Below are positions 1 through 11,161 of a stretch of DNA of 64,000 bases, piece by piece. The notes below the pieces were generated by a model. It was not told the origin of the DNA, did not search any database, and saw only the letters and a list, made by a program, of their open reading frames with translations. The translations under genes were made by a program, and so were the position numbers. Within the stretch, counting starts at the first letter, position 1. Every line of letters begins with the position of its first letter. The stretch is from Diploscapter coronatus (lineage: Eukaryota; Nematoda; Chromadorea; Rhabditida; Rhabditidae): NCBI GenBank assembly GCA_964036155.1, contig OZ038423.1:38641249-38705248 (forward strand). The letters run 5' to 3'.

Positions 1-3000
1 TTTTACCTTTTCCAAAGGGATTTCCGAAGGAATAAACCCAACGTGCGAGAGGTCGTTGACTTTGCGGGCCTGAAAATTTGCAAATTATTTTCCTCGCAAT
101 CTTCATTGTTATATTTGTAAAAGACACTGTTGAACGAAGTAGCAGAATAATTAACATTCTCCTTAGCTTTTGAATTTTTATAAAGCATGCACGAAAACCC
201 TCATGTCTTATTCGTTTCTTTCAACAAAAAACGTCTATGTTTCAAGAAATACCAAATAAAAATTTCAGTAGCTTCAGCTAATTATAACGGTAATTTAGTA
301 CATAAAATAACAAAAAATGACCTGCATCCACTTTCCGTCGTTACTGAGAATCTGAATGACGTCGCCCCGGCAGACGTGTGCCTGGAGCCATTTGCAGGGA
401 GCCTGATCGTCCTGTTCTGCGTCGTAATCGGCAAGAACTCGATAGTAAACCTGGAAATAATCGATATTATCGACGTATTGATTTTTCTGTCGATTTTCTA
501 TTCTATTGGCCCCCTGAGGTCTGTCGTATCAAAAACGTCTGACTAGCAAAGATAGCAAATCCTTAAAAATAGGAATTTCTAAGCATATCACCCATATTTA
601 TTCTAATTTTAAACACAGCGTAATGTTTTCCGCTATTTGCTGTCTATTTACCGCTACGCTTATCTTTCTGCTATCATTCTATCACATCAATATTCCAATA
701 TAATCAATCTTATCCCGGTTCACATAAATCCCTTTTATCTCCCCTTTATGCTAATCTGCATTTCTTTTTCTCTCCCAAAATCCTTTACTATTTCTCCCCA
801 ATCAATCTTCTCTATCCCGATCCATCTGTATAGCAAAGTTGCAAAATTTTTGATTTTCTACAAAATTCTTACATTTTCCAGTGGAAAACAATGTTAGAAG
901 GAAGAATAGCAGTTTCCAGAAATTAAAAAAATATCCCTTTTCTGAAATTCTTAAGAAAAGATTCTATTCCCACAAAAATGGCAGGCTGAATTTCCCTCAT
1001 TTTATCGAGTCCACTCTTCAAGCACACATCATCTAGCATTTCCTTTAATTGGAGAAATAATTTTCTTTCTCTCTTCTCATAGACCATCTGTCTTCCTCCC
1101 CTTTCTCCCTCTTTTTATACTATTTCTCTTCTTTCTCCACCTTTTCCCCTCTCATTTTCACTCTATATTTCTCAGTTTCCGGAAATGCTCGTTTCGATTT
1201 CGAATTGGCAATGCAAATTAACCACCTCGGGGTTTTCGCTTTCGTCCATAAAAAGACTAAAACAACTTGCGCAATTAGCATGGAAACCAAAATCTCAAAT
1301 GTTAGAAAATTTACATGTTTTTCCGAGTTTCATAATCTATGTTTCAAAAACGATCGAAATATAGCTAAACTATGCAAATTTCGATGAATTTCCTGCCAAC
1401 CCTATTGACTGTGGATAATTTTCATGAAAGGCCACTTCCCTATACTTAAAAATCCCATTTTTCCTCAAGAACTGTATTCCGAAATATCATTGGAAATATT
1501 CCTTAAAATCAAAAAGCAGACGTTGGACATCCCAACGTCTATCAAAAAGAGAAATCAAAATAAAAAAAGAAGAAGAAAACTAACCGACGGAGCCATATGT
1601 AGAGGTGCGGGCACGACCAACAAAGTGACCGTCTCATTCTTGCTGACGAGGTCTTCTGAAATCAAAATTTCTAAATTCTTGAATTTTTAAAATAAATTTC
1701 AAATTTCCCAAGATAAAAAATAGCCCTAAGAAAAATCGGTGTTCGATAGCAAGTTCCCTCCTGACCTCTAAAAATCCCTTCAAAATTATTATCTTTCCAC
1801 CCAAATTTAGTCGATAGGCTAATTATCCGATTTCGTCAAAGATAAGGGCAAATGTCTTGAATTCTTCCCGATTTTGCTATACACGCTAAAATAAGTGAAC
1901 CGAGCGATAAAATCGCGAAAATCAAGATTTTTAACGGACAAATTTAGTTAAAATCTCCACAAATTTATCCTAATCGATCAAAACTAACGAGTTTTTCCTA
2001 CTAAATAAGGTCAAGCGTTCCAAACCCTCAATTTCTGTCACAAAACTGAAACTAGCGATTTTAGACCGTCTATCTTAGATTTTCGTTTGAAATAAACCAT
2101 TTCAAAAAAGCAAAGTTCTTGGAAAAATGGCAATATCCAAAGTGTTGAAACTTGTATCAAATTTCCCAATTTTAAAAGTTTTTTGAAAAACTCTTCAACC
2201 TCAGCGCCCGTTTATGAATCCGGCACAGAAGACTAGTAATTCGTGGCATTTTAACAAAAGATTTGAGCCAAAAAATCGCCCACCTTTAAAGGACACTGGC
2301 CTTCCATCGATTTCGATGATCGTGTCTCCGGGCTGGACGTGCGTTCGCCCCATCGGCAGGGTTTTCGTCACGACCAACTGGCCCGAAATCGCTTGAAATT
2401 CCATCTGAAAGCTCGAATTTTTATAGCGAAAAAATCTACCTATTCTACTTTCTAAACAACGAAACTGAGATTCGTTTTAACTCGATTTACTTTGAAACTA
2501 AAAAATTAGCTAATTCCATAAAAATGCACAATTTTATATAAGAGATCTATTAGTGCGGAAAGAACATTACATAAACGAAAGATTATTTTCTCCCCAAATA
2601 TTTTGACACATTTCTATAGATATATGTTTGAGTTTCTTTCATATCAGCTTTTTTCGTTTATAATCGATATTTCAAGGAATCGTGAAACATTCTCTATTCA
2701 TTCCTCCAAATGTTTGTTCCATAACTTTATGCAACCTAATGGCATCAAAATATTCCTCTAGCTTTTATCCTTTAACAGTATATTGAAATATATCTTAAAT
2801 TTAAAGGGAAAAATCTACCTGTGCCAGCTCCATGGGTCTAGCCGTGACGAGTTTCGACTGGTACGCGGGACTGATGATCTTGCCTCCATTTATGGGAATC
2901 AGGTTGGGTCGGGGCTGGGTCAGAAACGACGTCGACGAAAGGACCCGTTCCGTGACGACCATACGCCGCTTCTCGCCATCCACCTCGATGTCTTCCACGA

Positions 3001-3947
3001 CGACCTGAAATTTGGAAATATCGATCAAATTTTGAAAACGAAATTATTATAGAGCTAATTTATGGGAAATAAATCAATGAAATCATTCCCTTCTTTAGAT
3101 TTCATATTAATTTTAATGAAACTTGACGAGAAAATTTGCTAGTTTGGATAAGAAACCAGTTGATTCTTGTGATTTTTACCGATTTTTCTGATACCTATGT
3201 GAAAAGGAGTTTGCTAATACTTTCGCTATGAAATCGACGAAGAAAGATCCGATATTGAATAGCTAAATTTCTGACATAACCCAAAAGATTCGAAAACATT
3301 TTTAAGAATGCTACAAATATTTGATTTTTTCTGCGGCTTCTCAAAAAACATCAAACTACTTCCGATTTTTTGTCGAATAAAACCCGCATGTGAAAGGTAT
3401 GCGTTACAGCCATTCGACCTTAATGCAATTAAAACTTCAACAATGAAACACAATACTTGGCGTGTTCTGTATAATTAGCTAGGGGTAAGGAAATTCTGAA
3501 AAAAAATCAAAAAGGTAAACCATTTTCAATAAGATTCAAGAAGTTCACCTTCTGATTGCATTTTGTATAATTAGTTAGGGAGTCATAAAATACGAGGGTA
3601 AGCTTCTTTTCGAAAAAACAAGATTATTTTTTCTAAAATAAATCAAAAAGTACCTTTTTCAATGAAAATAATGTTTTTTTTCGAAATAAAAAAATCAAAA
3701 TTCAACCTTTTGATTCACCAACCCTCCTCCATTGTGAGTTGGTTCATCCTTCTTTTCGTATTCTTGAATTCGTGAGAGAAGGGATTGCACGCTCGCGGCT
3801 AGCTGCAAAAATAACATTTTAATTGTTTTTTAGAAAATTTCTAGTAAAAATCAACTTTTAAAAATTTTACCTGGCTGGCATTGCTTTTCAATTCTTCAAT
3901 TTCTTCAGGCTGCTTATTCCGATCAGAGAACATCGGGTGGTGGTTTT
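1..3947 (-). CDS. MAGUK scaffold protein, MPP/PALS-like, partial (PDZ and SH3; guanylate-kinase part lies off the left edge)
   Basis: Exons on the minus strand, in order: 3871-3947, 3707-3802, 2819-3004, 2284-2404, 1585-1655, 322-450 and 7-69. All join in phase with GT-AG introns. The first ATG in the frame is at 3933-3931, giving 243 visible residues. Residues 1-53 are polar and helix-prone. Residues about 110-179 form a PDZ-like domain (LPMGRTHVQPGDTIIEIDGRP, then TVTLLVVPA), although a clear GLGF carboxylate loop is not visible. Residues 180-243 are a MAGUK SH3 (YRVLADYDAEQDD, GDVIQIL, KWMQARKV, GFIPSEI). SH3 placed directly after PDZ, with the APCKWL insert, is typical of the membrane-palmitoylated (MPP) group, which organises membrane protein complexes at junctions and synapses. 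Hook and guanylate-kinase domains are expected beyond position 1. No L27 domain is seen. The exact paralogue is not resolved. Confidence 0.85.
451..1584 (-). other. Long pyrimidine-rich MAGUK intron
   Basis: This 1.1 kb intron separates the last PDZ exon from the first SH3 exon. About 640-900 and 1070-1180 are strongly C/T-rich on the plus strand, with repeated CTATTTCTC and CTTTTCCCCTCTCA words that recur near 5430-5480. No coding exon is supported inside. Confidence 0.6.
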
Positions 3948-6255
3948 CTGAAAATTTCCAAATTGCTGAAAATATTGAAACAATCGATGCCGTTTAAAAA
4001 TAAAAGAAAGTTTTCATCTGCGCTCCAAAAATATTTCAAATATATATAAACATGTGTGAAAAAAATCTAAGTCAATGGAGTTGAAGATGATGGAATAAAA
4101 CATCAAAAAAAAACAATTCAATCCAAACCAAAAATATCACCATTTTCCATTTTTGGTAAAATGAACATATAGAGAAGGGCGCATATATTGCGTGTATGGT
4201 GAGGGTTGCGGCGCGCATTGATTATTCATAGCCCATTTTTGCCCATGTTTCAAAATATCTCAGTCAGAAAAACGGGGTATCGAAGTTTTCTTTTGCTAAA
4301 AATTGTTAATTACCCAATTAGAATTAGAAAATCGAACATTTTTTAAGTTTATTTTTTTTTTAATTCGATGCTTCAAAAATTCATATCAAGAAAATGAAAG
4401 GAACTTTTCAATATTTTGAAATCCCTTCATATTGAAAAATGATGATAGGTAATTGCCAATCAGCTCCAGGAATTCAAATATTTCGTAACTATGTTTCAAA
4501 AATATGAATTAGAAAATAAGGAATTTCGACCTTTAATGAGCGGAATTGTGAAAAAGTAGATAATTATCCAATGAACTATTTTAAAAGTGAGGTAATTACC
4601 CAATTAACCCTCTAAAATCGAAGATTTTCTCTTCTGAGCAAGAGATGCAAGGATGCTCTAAACAAAAGCAGAGAGAAAGAAGGAGAATAGGGGCACAACA
4701 TGTCAATTCTGCCTTTCAAAGGAAAACGGGGAGTGCCTAGGGGTAAATTGAGAGGAGGCAAGAAAGATGTAGAGAAAAGTGAAATAGTACTTGAAAGTAA
4801 GAGAAAAAGAGTCAAGGAAAAACTAGATAATATTGAAAATATATAGAAAAGAGAGAGAAAGAAGAAATAGTCTTTCATAAAGTAGAGGGAAAAAGAAATA
4901 CTCTCTCCTTCTCATGTATATACGCGTTGCAGAATTGATTCCTTTTTCTCTTCCTCTTTCTTTCTTTCTCTCTCACCCCGCCCCTTTCTCTCCTTGTTGT
5001 TGACAGTGTTTTCCCACAATTCATCTCACGCTTTCTCTACCTTCGGGTTCTCTCTAATTTGCATACTATTTCTCTTCTTGCCTTAGGGGTTAAAATGTGT
5101 TCACGCCATCTTTCTTTCTCTATTCTGTGCTATTTCTCGATCTAGCAAATAATTATCGAAACACAAAGTGAACGCGCAACATTTTTGGAAGGAGTGAACT
5201 CGAAACTCGACATAGATTTGGAGAGTTTACGAGAGAAAATTTGCTATTTTCGAAATGTTGCATCCCACTTTCTTTCTTTCTCTCAAAAAATCTTATCTCT
5301 AATTTTTATATTTTCTCTAATCCTCCAAAATCCACTACCTTTCATCATCTCTAAATCCTAAATCCATTTCTGCTAATAATAAACCGTCTCTCTCCATCTA
5401 CTAAACTTTATCACTTCTCTTTTTCCATACTATTTCTCTCGATTCAAATTTCTCCATCTTTTCCCCTCTCACTTTCAACAGTGTTTCCTCCAGCCAATCC
5501 CTCCATATTCATCGTTTATTGCCCTGAGGCATATTAAATTCGCCTTTCATTGAACGGACTACAATAATAAACCAATAAATCATGGAATGGAAGCCGCTAT
5601 TCTAATTCTATGAAAACGCAGAAAGAAGATCAAACTATGCAAAAAGTGAAACATAAGTCAGCCCCTAATAAAAACCTAAGTAAAAGAACGAACGCAGCTA
5701 TTGACTTACAAAACTTTGCATAGGAAGCTCTTGAATCTTTTGGAACATGAGAGTTGGATAAATAAAATTCCTCTCAGAGCATGAAAAATGAGTGAGAAAT
5801 TTTGCATCAAAACCGAATTTTTCTGAAATTTATAATTTTCGCTGAGAGGGATCTTTTATTAAGAAATAAACCAGAAATTTTCAAAACATAACCAGCGTGT
5901 CTTTAGAATTTTAGATCCCTGAGGCCCGAATCTGCTTCTACGTCCGTCAAACCCCATATCGGCCCAGGCAACCATCATCAGGAGAAAACTGTTTTCCGAA
6001 ATTTTAAGAACGCGAAATTCTTAATCAAAGTTCGATCTTCAACTATTCATTTCGAAACCATTACACACATTTAACACAACTTTGAAACATCAGAGAATTG
6101 AAAGAAACCATAGGAAACGAAATATCCAGGTTAGTTTCAAGAAAGCGTTCGGCAATATTTTCATCAATGTAAAAATGCTCTAGGGAGCGACTGGAATTCA
6201 TTTTACAAAATCTCAAAAAAATAAAAATAAATAAAATAAAAACCATCCCACCTAC
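3948..6255 (-). other. Long first MAGUK intron with purine- and pyrimidine-rich blocks
   Basis: The interval holds a plus-strand purine-rich block (about 4660-4880) followed by pyrimidine-rich blocks (about 4930-5060 and 5260-5480). These could pair as a loose hairpin or form triplex-type DNA. A roughly 80 bp GC-richer island at 5909-5990 is treated as a possible cryptic exon in the findings. Nothing else is supported. Confidence 0.5.
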
Positions 6256-6372
6256 CCCGTGTAAATTCCGTCAGGTCGCTTTTCCGGATCCTGTTTGTTT
6301 TTCCATTTTCCTGGTTTTCTTCTTTTTGCACATCTGTCGGTGTGTCATTTCGGATCTGCTTTATCCTTGGAT
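6256..6372 (-). CDS. Candidate upstream coding exon of the MAGUK gene
   Basis: On the minus strand an open stretch (PRIKQIRNDTPTDV ... KSDLTEFTR) ends at 6256 with a donor GT at 6255-6254 in phase 1. That is the phase needed to join the MAGUK exon at 3947, giving TFTR-ENHHPMFSD at the junction. A stop just above about 6372 closes the frame, and no ATG is visible in it, so an additional start exon or a non-coding role is possible. The intron would be 2.3 kb. The phase match is the main support; it could be chance. Confidence 0.45.
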
Positions 6373-6429
6373 TTTCCCGGATTTAGCCCCGAAATCCCCC
6401 CTCACGCGAAAAGACCGCACCTGAAACGA

Positions 6430-7441
6430 GAGTAAACATCGGAGATTTGATACTGCAGAACACAAATTTGAAAGCTATCTGGACTTGGATTTTTGAAGGA
6501 TAATTCTTGGTGATTAAGTTTCAAAATATCTGAAACTTCAAATTTTAAATCTAGCGGCATTGCACAGAATTCTGCCGTATGAAAACTTAAAATAAAACCT
6601 CAAACTCCAGATAGTCTTCACGATAAAATAGGAAAAACCAAGATATTCCTAATCTAGGTTTTTCAAACCATTCCGACTTCAAACAAGTACAAAATTTCCG
6701 TAAAAACGATTTTCTTACATTTTCTCAACATTTTTTTCAAATTCTTTTGATAATAAAAGAAATCATGTGATTAACAATAAATTAACATGTTTTTGGGGTT
6801 TAGTGACTTTTTGAAGATTTTAAATGGGAGAAATCGAATACTTTGCCGAAAAAGGTAAGTTGAAAAGGAGATTTTCGAAAAAAAAAATCAATTACAACGA
6901 AATGATGATAAATAAATGTGATCAACAAGATTTTACAGAGGATCGTTACAGGGTGCATTTTTCTAAAAATCAAATTTTTAAACCCGGCCTCAAATTTCGA
7001 GGTCTGAGTTTAAATCTTCAAAAGTCACCTAAAATTCACGAACCTCCTATCAAAAATTAGAATTTGTAGAAAAAAATACCAAATTGAATAGCTAGTTTTG
7101 TAAACTTCACAACAAAAAATTGTACTTTTCCAAGTGAGCAAAGTTTACACTCTTCCACAATTAAAAGTCCCGATTTCGAAATAAAAAATGAACGCAGAAG
7201 AAAAAAGAACACAGCAGTAATGAATCAAATAAAAACAATCAGTGGATGAAAGGTTTCTTCTGGAATCTTTTAGAAAAATCATTATTTTAAATTTTTCTCG
7301 AAGATTTCAGAACAAACATGTAAAAAAGGAGAAAAAGATCTATTGATCTATGCCATCTCACAATTCAGTCAGACAAGCTTAGCAGGTGATTGTTTGGATT
7401 CCAGAATTTTCCCGAACAAATTCTTGCACTGTGTCCAGAAC
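6430..7441. other. Intergenic stretch between MAGUK 5' end and pabp-2 3' end
   Basis: This AT-rich stretch has many A/T runs and contains only short chance reading frames. It should hold the pabp-2 3' UTR and the MAGUK promoter. No AATAAA signal for pabp-2 is obvious on the minus strand here. Confidence 0.5.
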
Positions 7442-9563
7442 TCACATGTACGGGGAGAAGGCGGGACGTCGCATGCCGCGCGGACGGCCACGGAAACCGC
7501 CCGGACTGAAAAAAGTCCAATTTAAAAATATTTTCAAAACTTGGATGTTTATTTTTCGTATGTTTCAAAATAATCTTGGCAGACAAATCCTACAACTTTA
7601 GGTAATAAATTGGTGCTTAGAGCAGGTCTAAAAGTATTAAAATAAAATAAATATTGAGCAGATTGGCTTTTTTTCAAAATAAGGAAGGCCTGATAAAGTA
7701 TATTTCATACCAAAAACATGAGGGTTTAAATCTTTTTTTTTTAAATAAAAATATGAACAATTCTTACTAGATGTACTTGATGATGACGCCCCCGCGTCCG
7801 CCGGCACCTCGCCCGCGGAATCCGCCCATTCCACGAGGCGGTCGGTTCGTCGTCGAGATGCCCGGCTTGTTCGTGCGCTTCGGCATCACCTAAGTGTTTA
7901 TCTTATTTTAAATCTGATACATTAGAAACCCATATCAAATGCATTTGATTTTCTTATGAAGTTATTCATAAAGGTAAAACATATTAATAAAGTTTCTTCT
8001 GTAGATTTTTTGAAAAAAAAAAACAAATCAAAACACTAATTTTGAGCCTTATTTGTTTTGAAACATACCTTGATCTGTCTTCCCTTCAGCAGCGAATCCG
8101 TCATCGCCAACGCGTTCTGCATGCCCTCTTTCTCCGCGAATTCAACGTATGCGAATCTGAAATTTTGTTTTTTTTCAGGAAAAAAAGCTTCAAAAGTTCT
8201 AAATTCAAAAGATATATGACTTCTTTTTAAAAATGTATGAAGATATTCGGAAATTAACGAGTCTAAAACTCGGAAATTATGGAAAGAAATATCGCCTTTG
8301 CTTTTAAAGATATATGAAAATTATTGAACCAGAAAATTATGTGAGAAAAAATATTTCTAATGCATTTTCGGAAACCCACCCCTTGGGATGACCGGTGAAC
8401 TTGTCGCAGAGGATGGTGACGCGGTGCACGGAGCCGCACCCGTGGAAATGACGTTCCAGGTCTTCAGCTGTGGTCGCGTAGTCCACCTGCAAAAAAAAGA
8501 ATTTTAGAAAATTAAGAGTAGAATATTTGAAACAAGTTGCATCGCAATGCCAAAGGACGCCTAATGTTCCAATTATGTTTAAACAAGTAATCCTGGTGAA
8601 GTTTTAATTTTCAAAATATGTTTTTCAAGTTTAGTAAAGTTGGAAAATTCATGATTTCGTTTGAATACCACAGTAAAACCAAATGTTTTCAATTTCATTT
8701 CCGTCCCTTTGAGACGTACATTTTCACAGTAACTAACTTAATTGCCCTCTAGTTATCTCTTAATTATCCCCAATTAACATACATTTCCGACGTAGACGGA
8801 CTTGGAGTCGGCTTCGGCCTTCTCCTCGGCGGACTGGACGGACAGATTGCTCTGGCTGCCGGAAGACATGTTCATCGTGCCCTGCAAAGTTAATTGGTTT
8901 AATTAGTTAAACTAACTCGGACCTAGTTACCCTAATTCTAGAATTTAATTACTAACTATCTCACCTAATTCGTGAACGAGTCAAAAATGAAATGAGCTAT
9001 TTCCTTATGAGGAAGAGTTAATTACCCCCAAGTAAGATAAAATTACCATACTTATTCGACTTAATTGTTCCGAGTTAATTACCTGCAAATCAGACTGAAT
9101 CTGCTTGAGCTTCTTCTGCTCCTCCTCCAACTCAGCCATCTGGGCCTCGATCGAAGACAAGTCGTGCTGAAAATCATGCTTCATTTTTATTGATTTTTTC
9201 AAAAATGTTTAATTTATGTTTCAGAAAATTTCAGATCAGACTTTCTTCCACTCAAGAACGAGATTCTTCTGCTTTCTGATTTTGTAGCTAAAACATCGAA
9301 AATCTCATTTTTATACAAACAATGATTTCCACCGAAAATTCAATTTTTCTAGTTACGTCTTACCGAGTTTCCTCTTACAAGTTTGTTCATTTCAAAAATA
9401 GCTTCTCCCTGTTGTAAATGACTTTAACTAGAAAATCCAGAACGTTGTTTTTTCTCGAACAACAAAAGACAAACAAGCTCCAAACCTCGTCAATCGTCTC
9501 CGACAGTCCGCTGTTGCTGATGAGCTCCTCATCTTCGAGTTTGAGCTGCTCTTCGTCCGCCAT
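7442..9563 (-). CDS. pabp-2: Nuclear poly(A)-binding protein, PABPN1 orthologue
   Basis: Seven minus-strand exons: 9486-9563, 9083-9166, 8783-8881, 8380-8486, 8069-8156, 7777-7889 and 7442-7505. All join in phase and give 210 residues, the usual size for nematode PABP-2 and shorter than vertebrate PABPN1. The ATG at 9563-9561 gives [11 protein letters not shown], an acidic N-terminus. Residues 27-54 are a coiled coil ([17 protein letters not shown]), which in PABPN1 stimulates poly(A) polymerase. Residues about 83-160 form one RRM: RNP2 is VYVGN, RNP1 is KGFAYVEF, with [14 protein letters not shown] and [15 protein letters not shown] between them. The tail is Gly/Arg-rich ([25 protein letters not shown]), the type that is arginine-methylated, and ends near FSPYM, like the SPY end of PABPN1. 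The last exon matters: reading on past the donor at 7776 would stop early and lose this tail. The family controls poly(A) tail length in the nucleus. Confidence 0.95.
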
Positions 9564-11096
9564 TTTGATGAGTTCCAAAAGCTTCTAAAATGATAGAATT
9601 GTTTCAGAACCTCTCGAAACAATTTGTAAATTTGTAAGGCATAATTAAGGCAGAGCAGCGAAAACGTAGCACGTGGATTAGATTTTGCTATTTCATGAAT
9701 TTTATGAACTCATATATATTTGCCTGTTCTAGAAGAGTTGTTCGAGAAAGCGGGCTTCCAGAACAACACAATAAATGCCGAAATCGGTGTGGACCAACTC
9801 CCTGAAAATCCGGGATTTAATCACAAGCCTTTTCGAAAAGCTTACAACAATACAAATTCGAAAATCTTATGCCGAATACATACTTTGACGGAGAAGAAAA
9901 CGGTAATTAGTGTGATTAACGATAACTAGAAAAAAAGATTGTTGAAAATCCAGAAAAAAATCACGTATTTTTTCGAAGAATTTTCGCAAATTTTCCGGGG
10001 AAATTTGTTGAGGAACAAGTAGGAAATTCAGTATCAATCGATAGCAAATAAATCAGCGAGTAAAGGAGCTAATCGGGGTAATTAACGGTGGCTGAAGAAA
10101 ATTAGAATAATCGCGAAAAATTTACGAAAATTGAAAAAATTCGCCATGACACTGAAGGGGCGGAGCCTCCAGAAGCGCGTTGCAAAAGTGCGTGTAAATG
10201 CAGGACGAGTGAGGGATTTTGAGGGGAAAGAGGAGATTTCGAAAGTTCCTGTAATTTTCGAAAATAGTTTCCAAATTTAGAAGAAAATCGATAAATTTCA
10301 GAGAAGTTTAAAAGAAAATTGAAGTTTCAATCGATAATTTTTCTTCGAAGAAGCGATGATATAGCTTGCTTTAACAGCTTTGCCAAGTTGGTCAATTTAC
10401 ACACTATCATGTCAAATTTCATCGTAAATCTTCATTGTTTATCAAGGTGTAACTTATCAATATGAAAAAATCGATCTTTACTCAAACTTTAGGTTAAATG
10501 CAACCCTTTCTGTTTCCTCAATTCTATTAATTTTCAGTCCTACTAATTTTTCCTCCAAAATTTTCATGTCCATAAAAACCAAAAGGGGGATCCCCTATCT
10601 TCTTCAATTTCACTGTTGTGCATGCATTTGTTGGTTGAAAATATTCGAATGAAACTGGAGAAATAGTGCCTGAAATTAAGAGGCGAAAAGAAGCGGAGAA
10701 TTTGTTAGAGATAGCCAATTTCGAGAGAATTAAGAAATTAAATATCCGAAGACACGATATCTTTGCTCTAAGACATGCAATGGGTCCTTTCTAAAATGAG
10801 AAGAGTCGGAATGCATTTTAGATAACCTTTGTATCTTTAACATTGGAATGCGTTAGAGATGCAGAGGATTTTTAATTCCTTATTAGTTTTGTATCAATTT
10901 CCTATCAGTTATTCTATTGACCTTATCATAACTCTTTCTCAATAACTTTGGCTTCCAGATAAAATTTTCTTTAAATTTGTAAAAGTGGTATAGCTAAATC
11001 TGTTTTGGCCCTCGAAAATCATCGTATCGACATCATTCTTATCAGTCTTTCAAAATTTTTAAGCCTATTTTATTCCTTTAAAGTCATTATCTCTAA

Positions 11097-11161
11097 GGGT
11101 GCGTACAAACTCGGCTTTGTGCTCGGGCGAGTCGAGCACAAAGCCGAGTCTGTACGCACCC
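11097..11161. repeat. Near-perfect inverted repeat (29 bp arms, 7 bp loop)
   Basis: The left arm is 11097-11125 and the right arm 11133-11161, with loop GGCGAGT. The arms begin GGGTGCGTACA and pair with one mismatch, and are far more GC-rich than the surrounding DNA. A fold-back (MITE-like) element or a short hairpin RNA are both possible. No second copy was found in this window. Confidence 0.85.

Noticed and set aside
11097..11161. microRNA precursor
   Set aside because: Pairing is almost perfect with a 7-base loop and high GC, unlike a bulged miRNA hairpin, and no known nematode miRNA sequence is seen.
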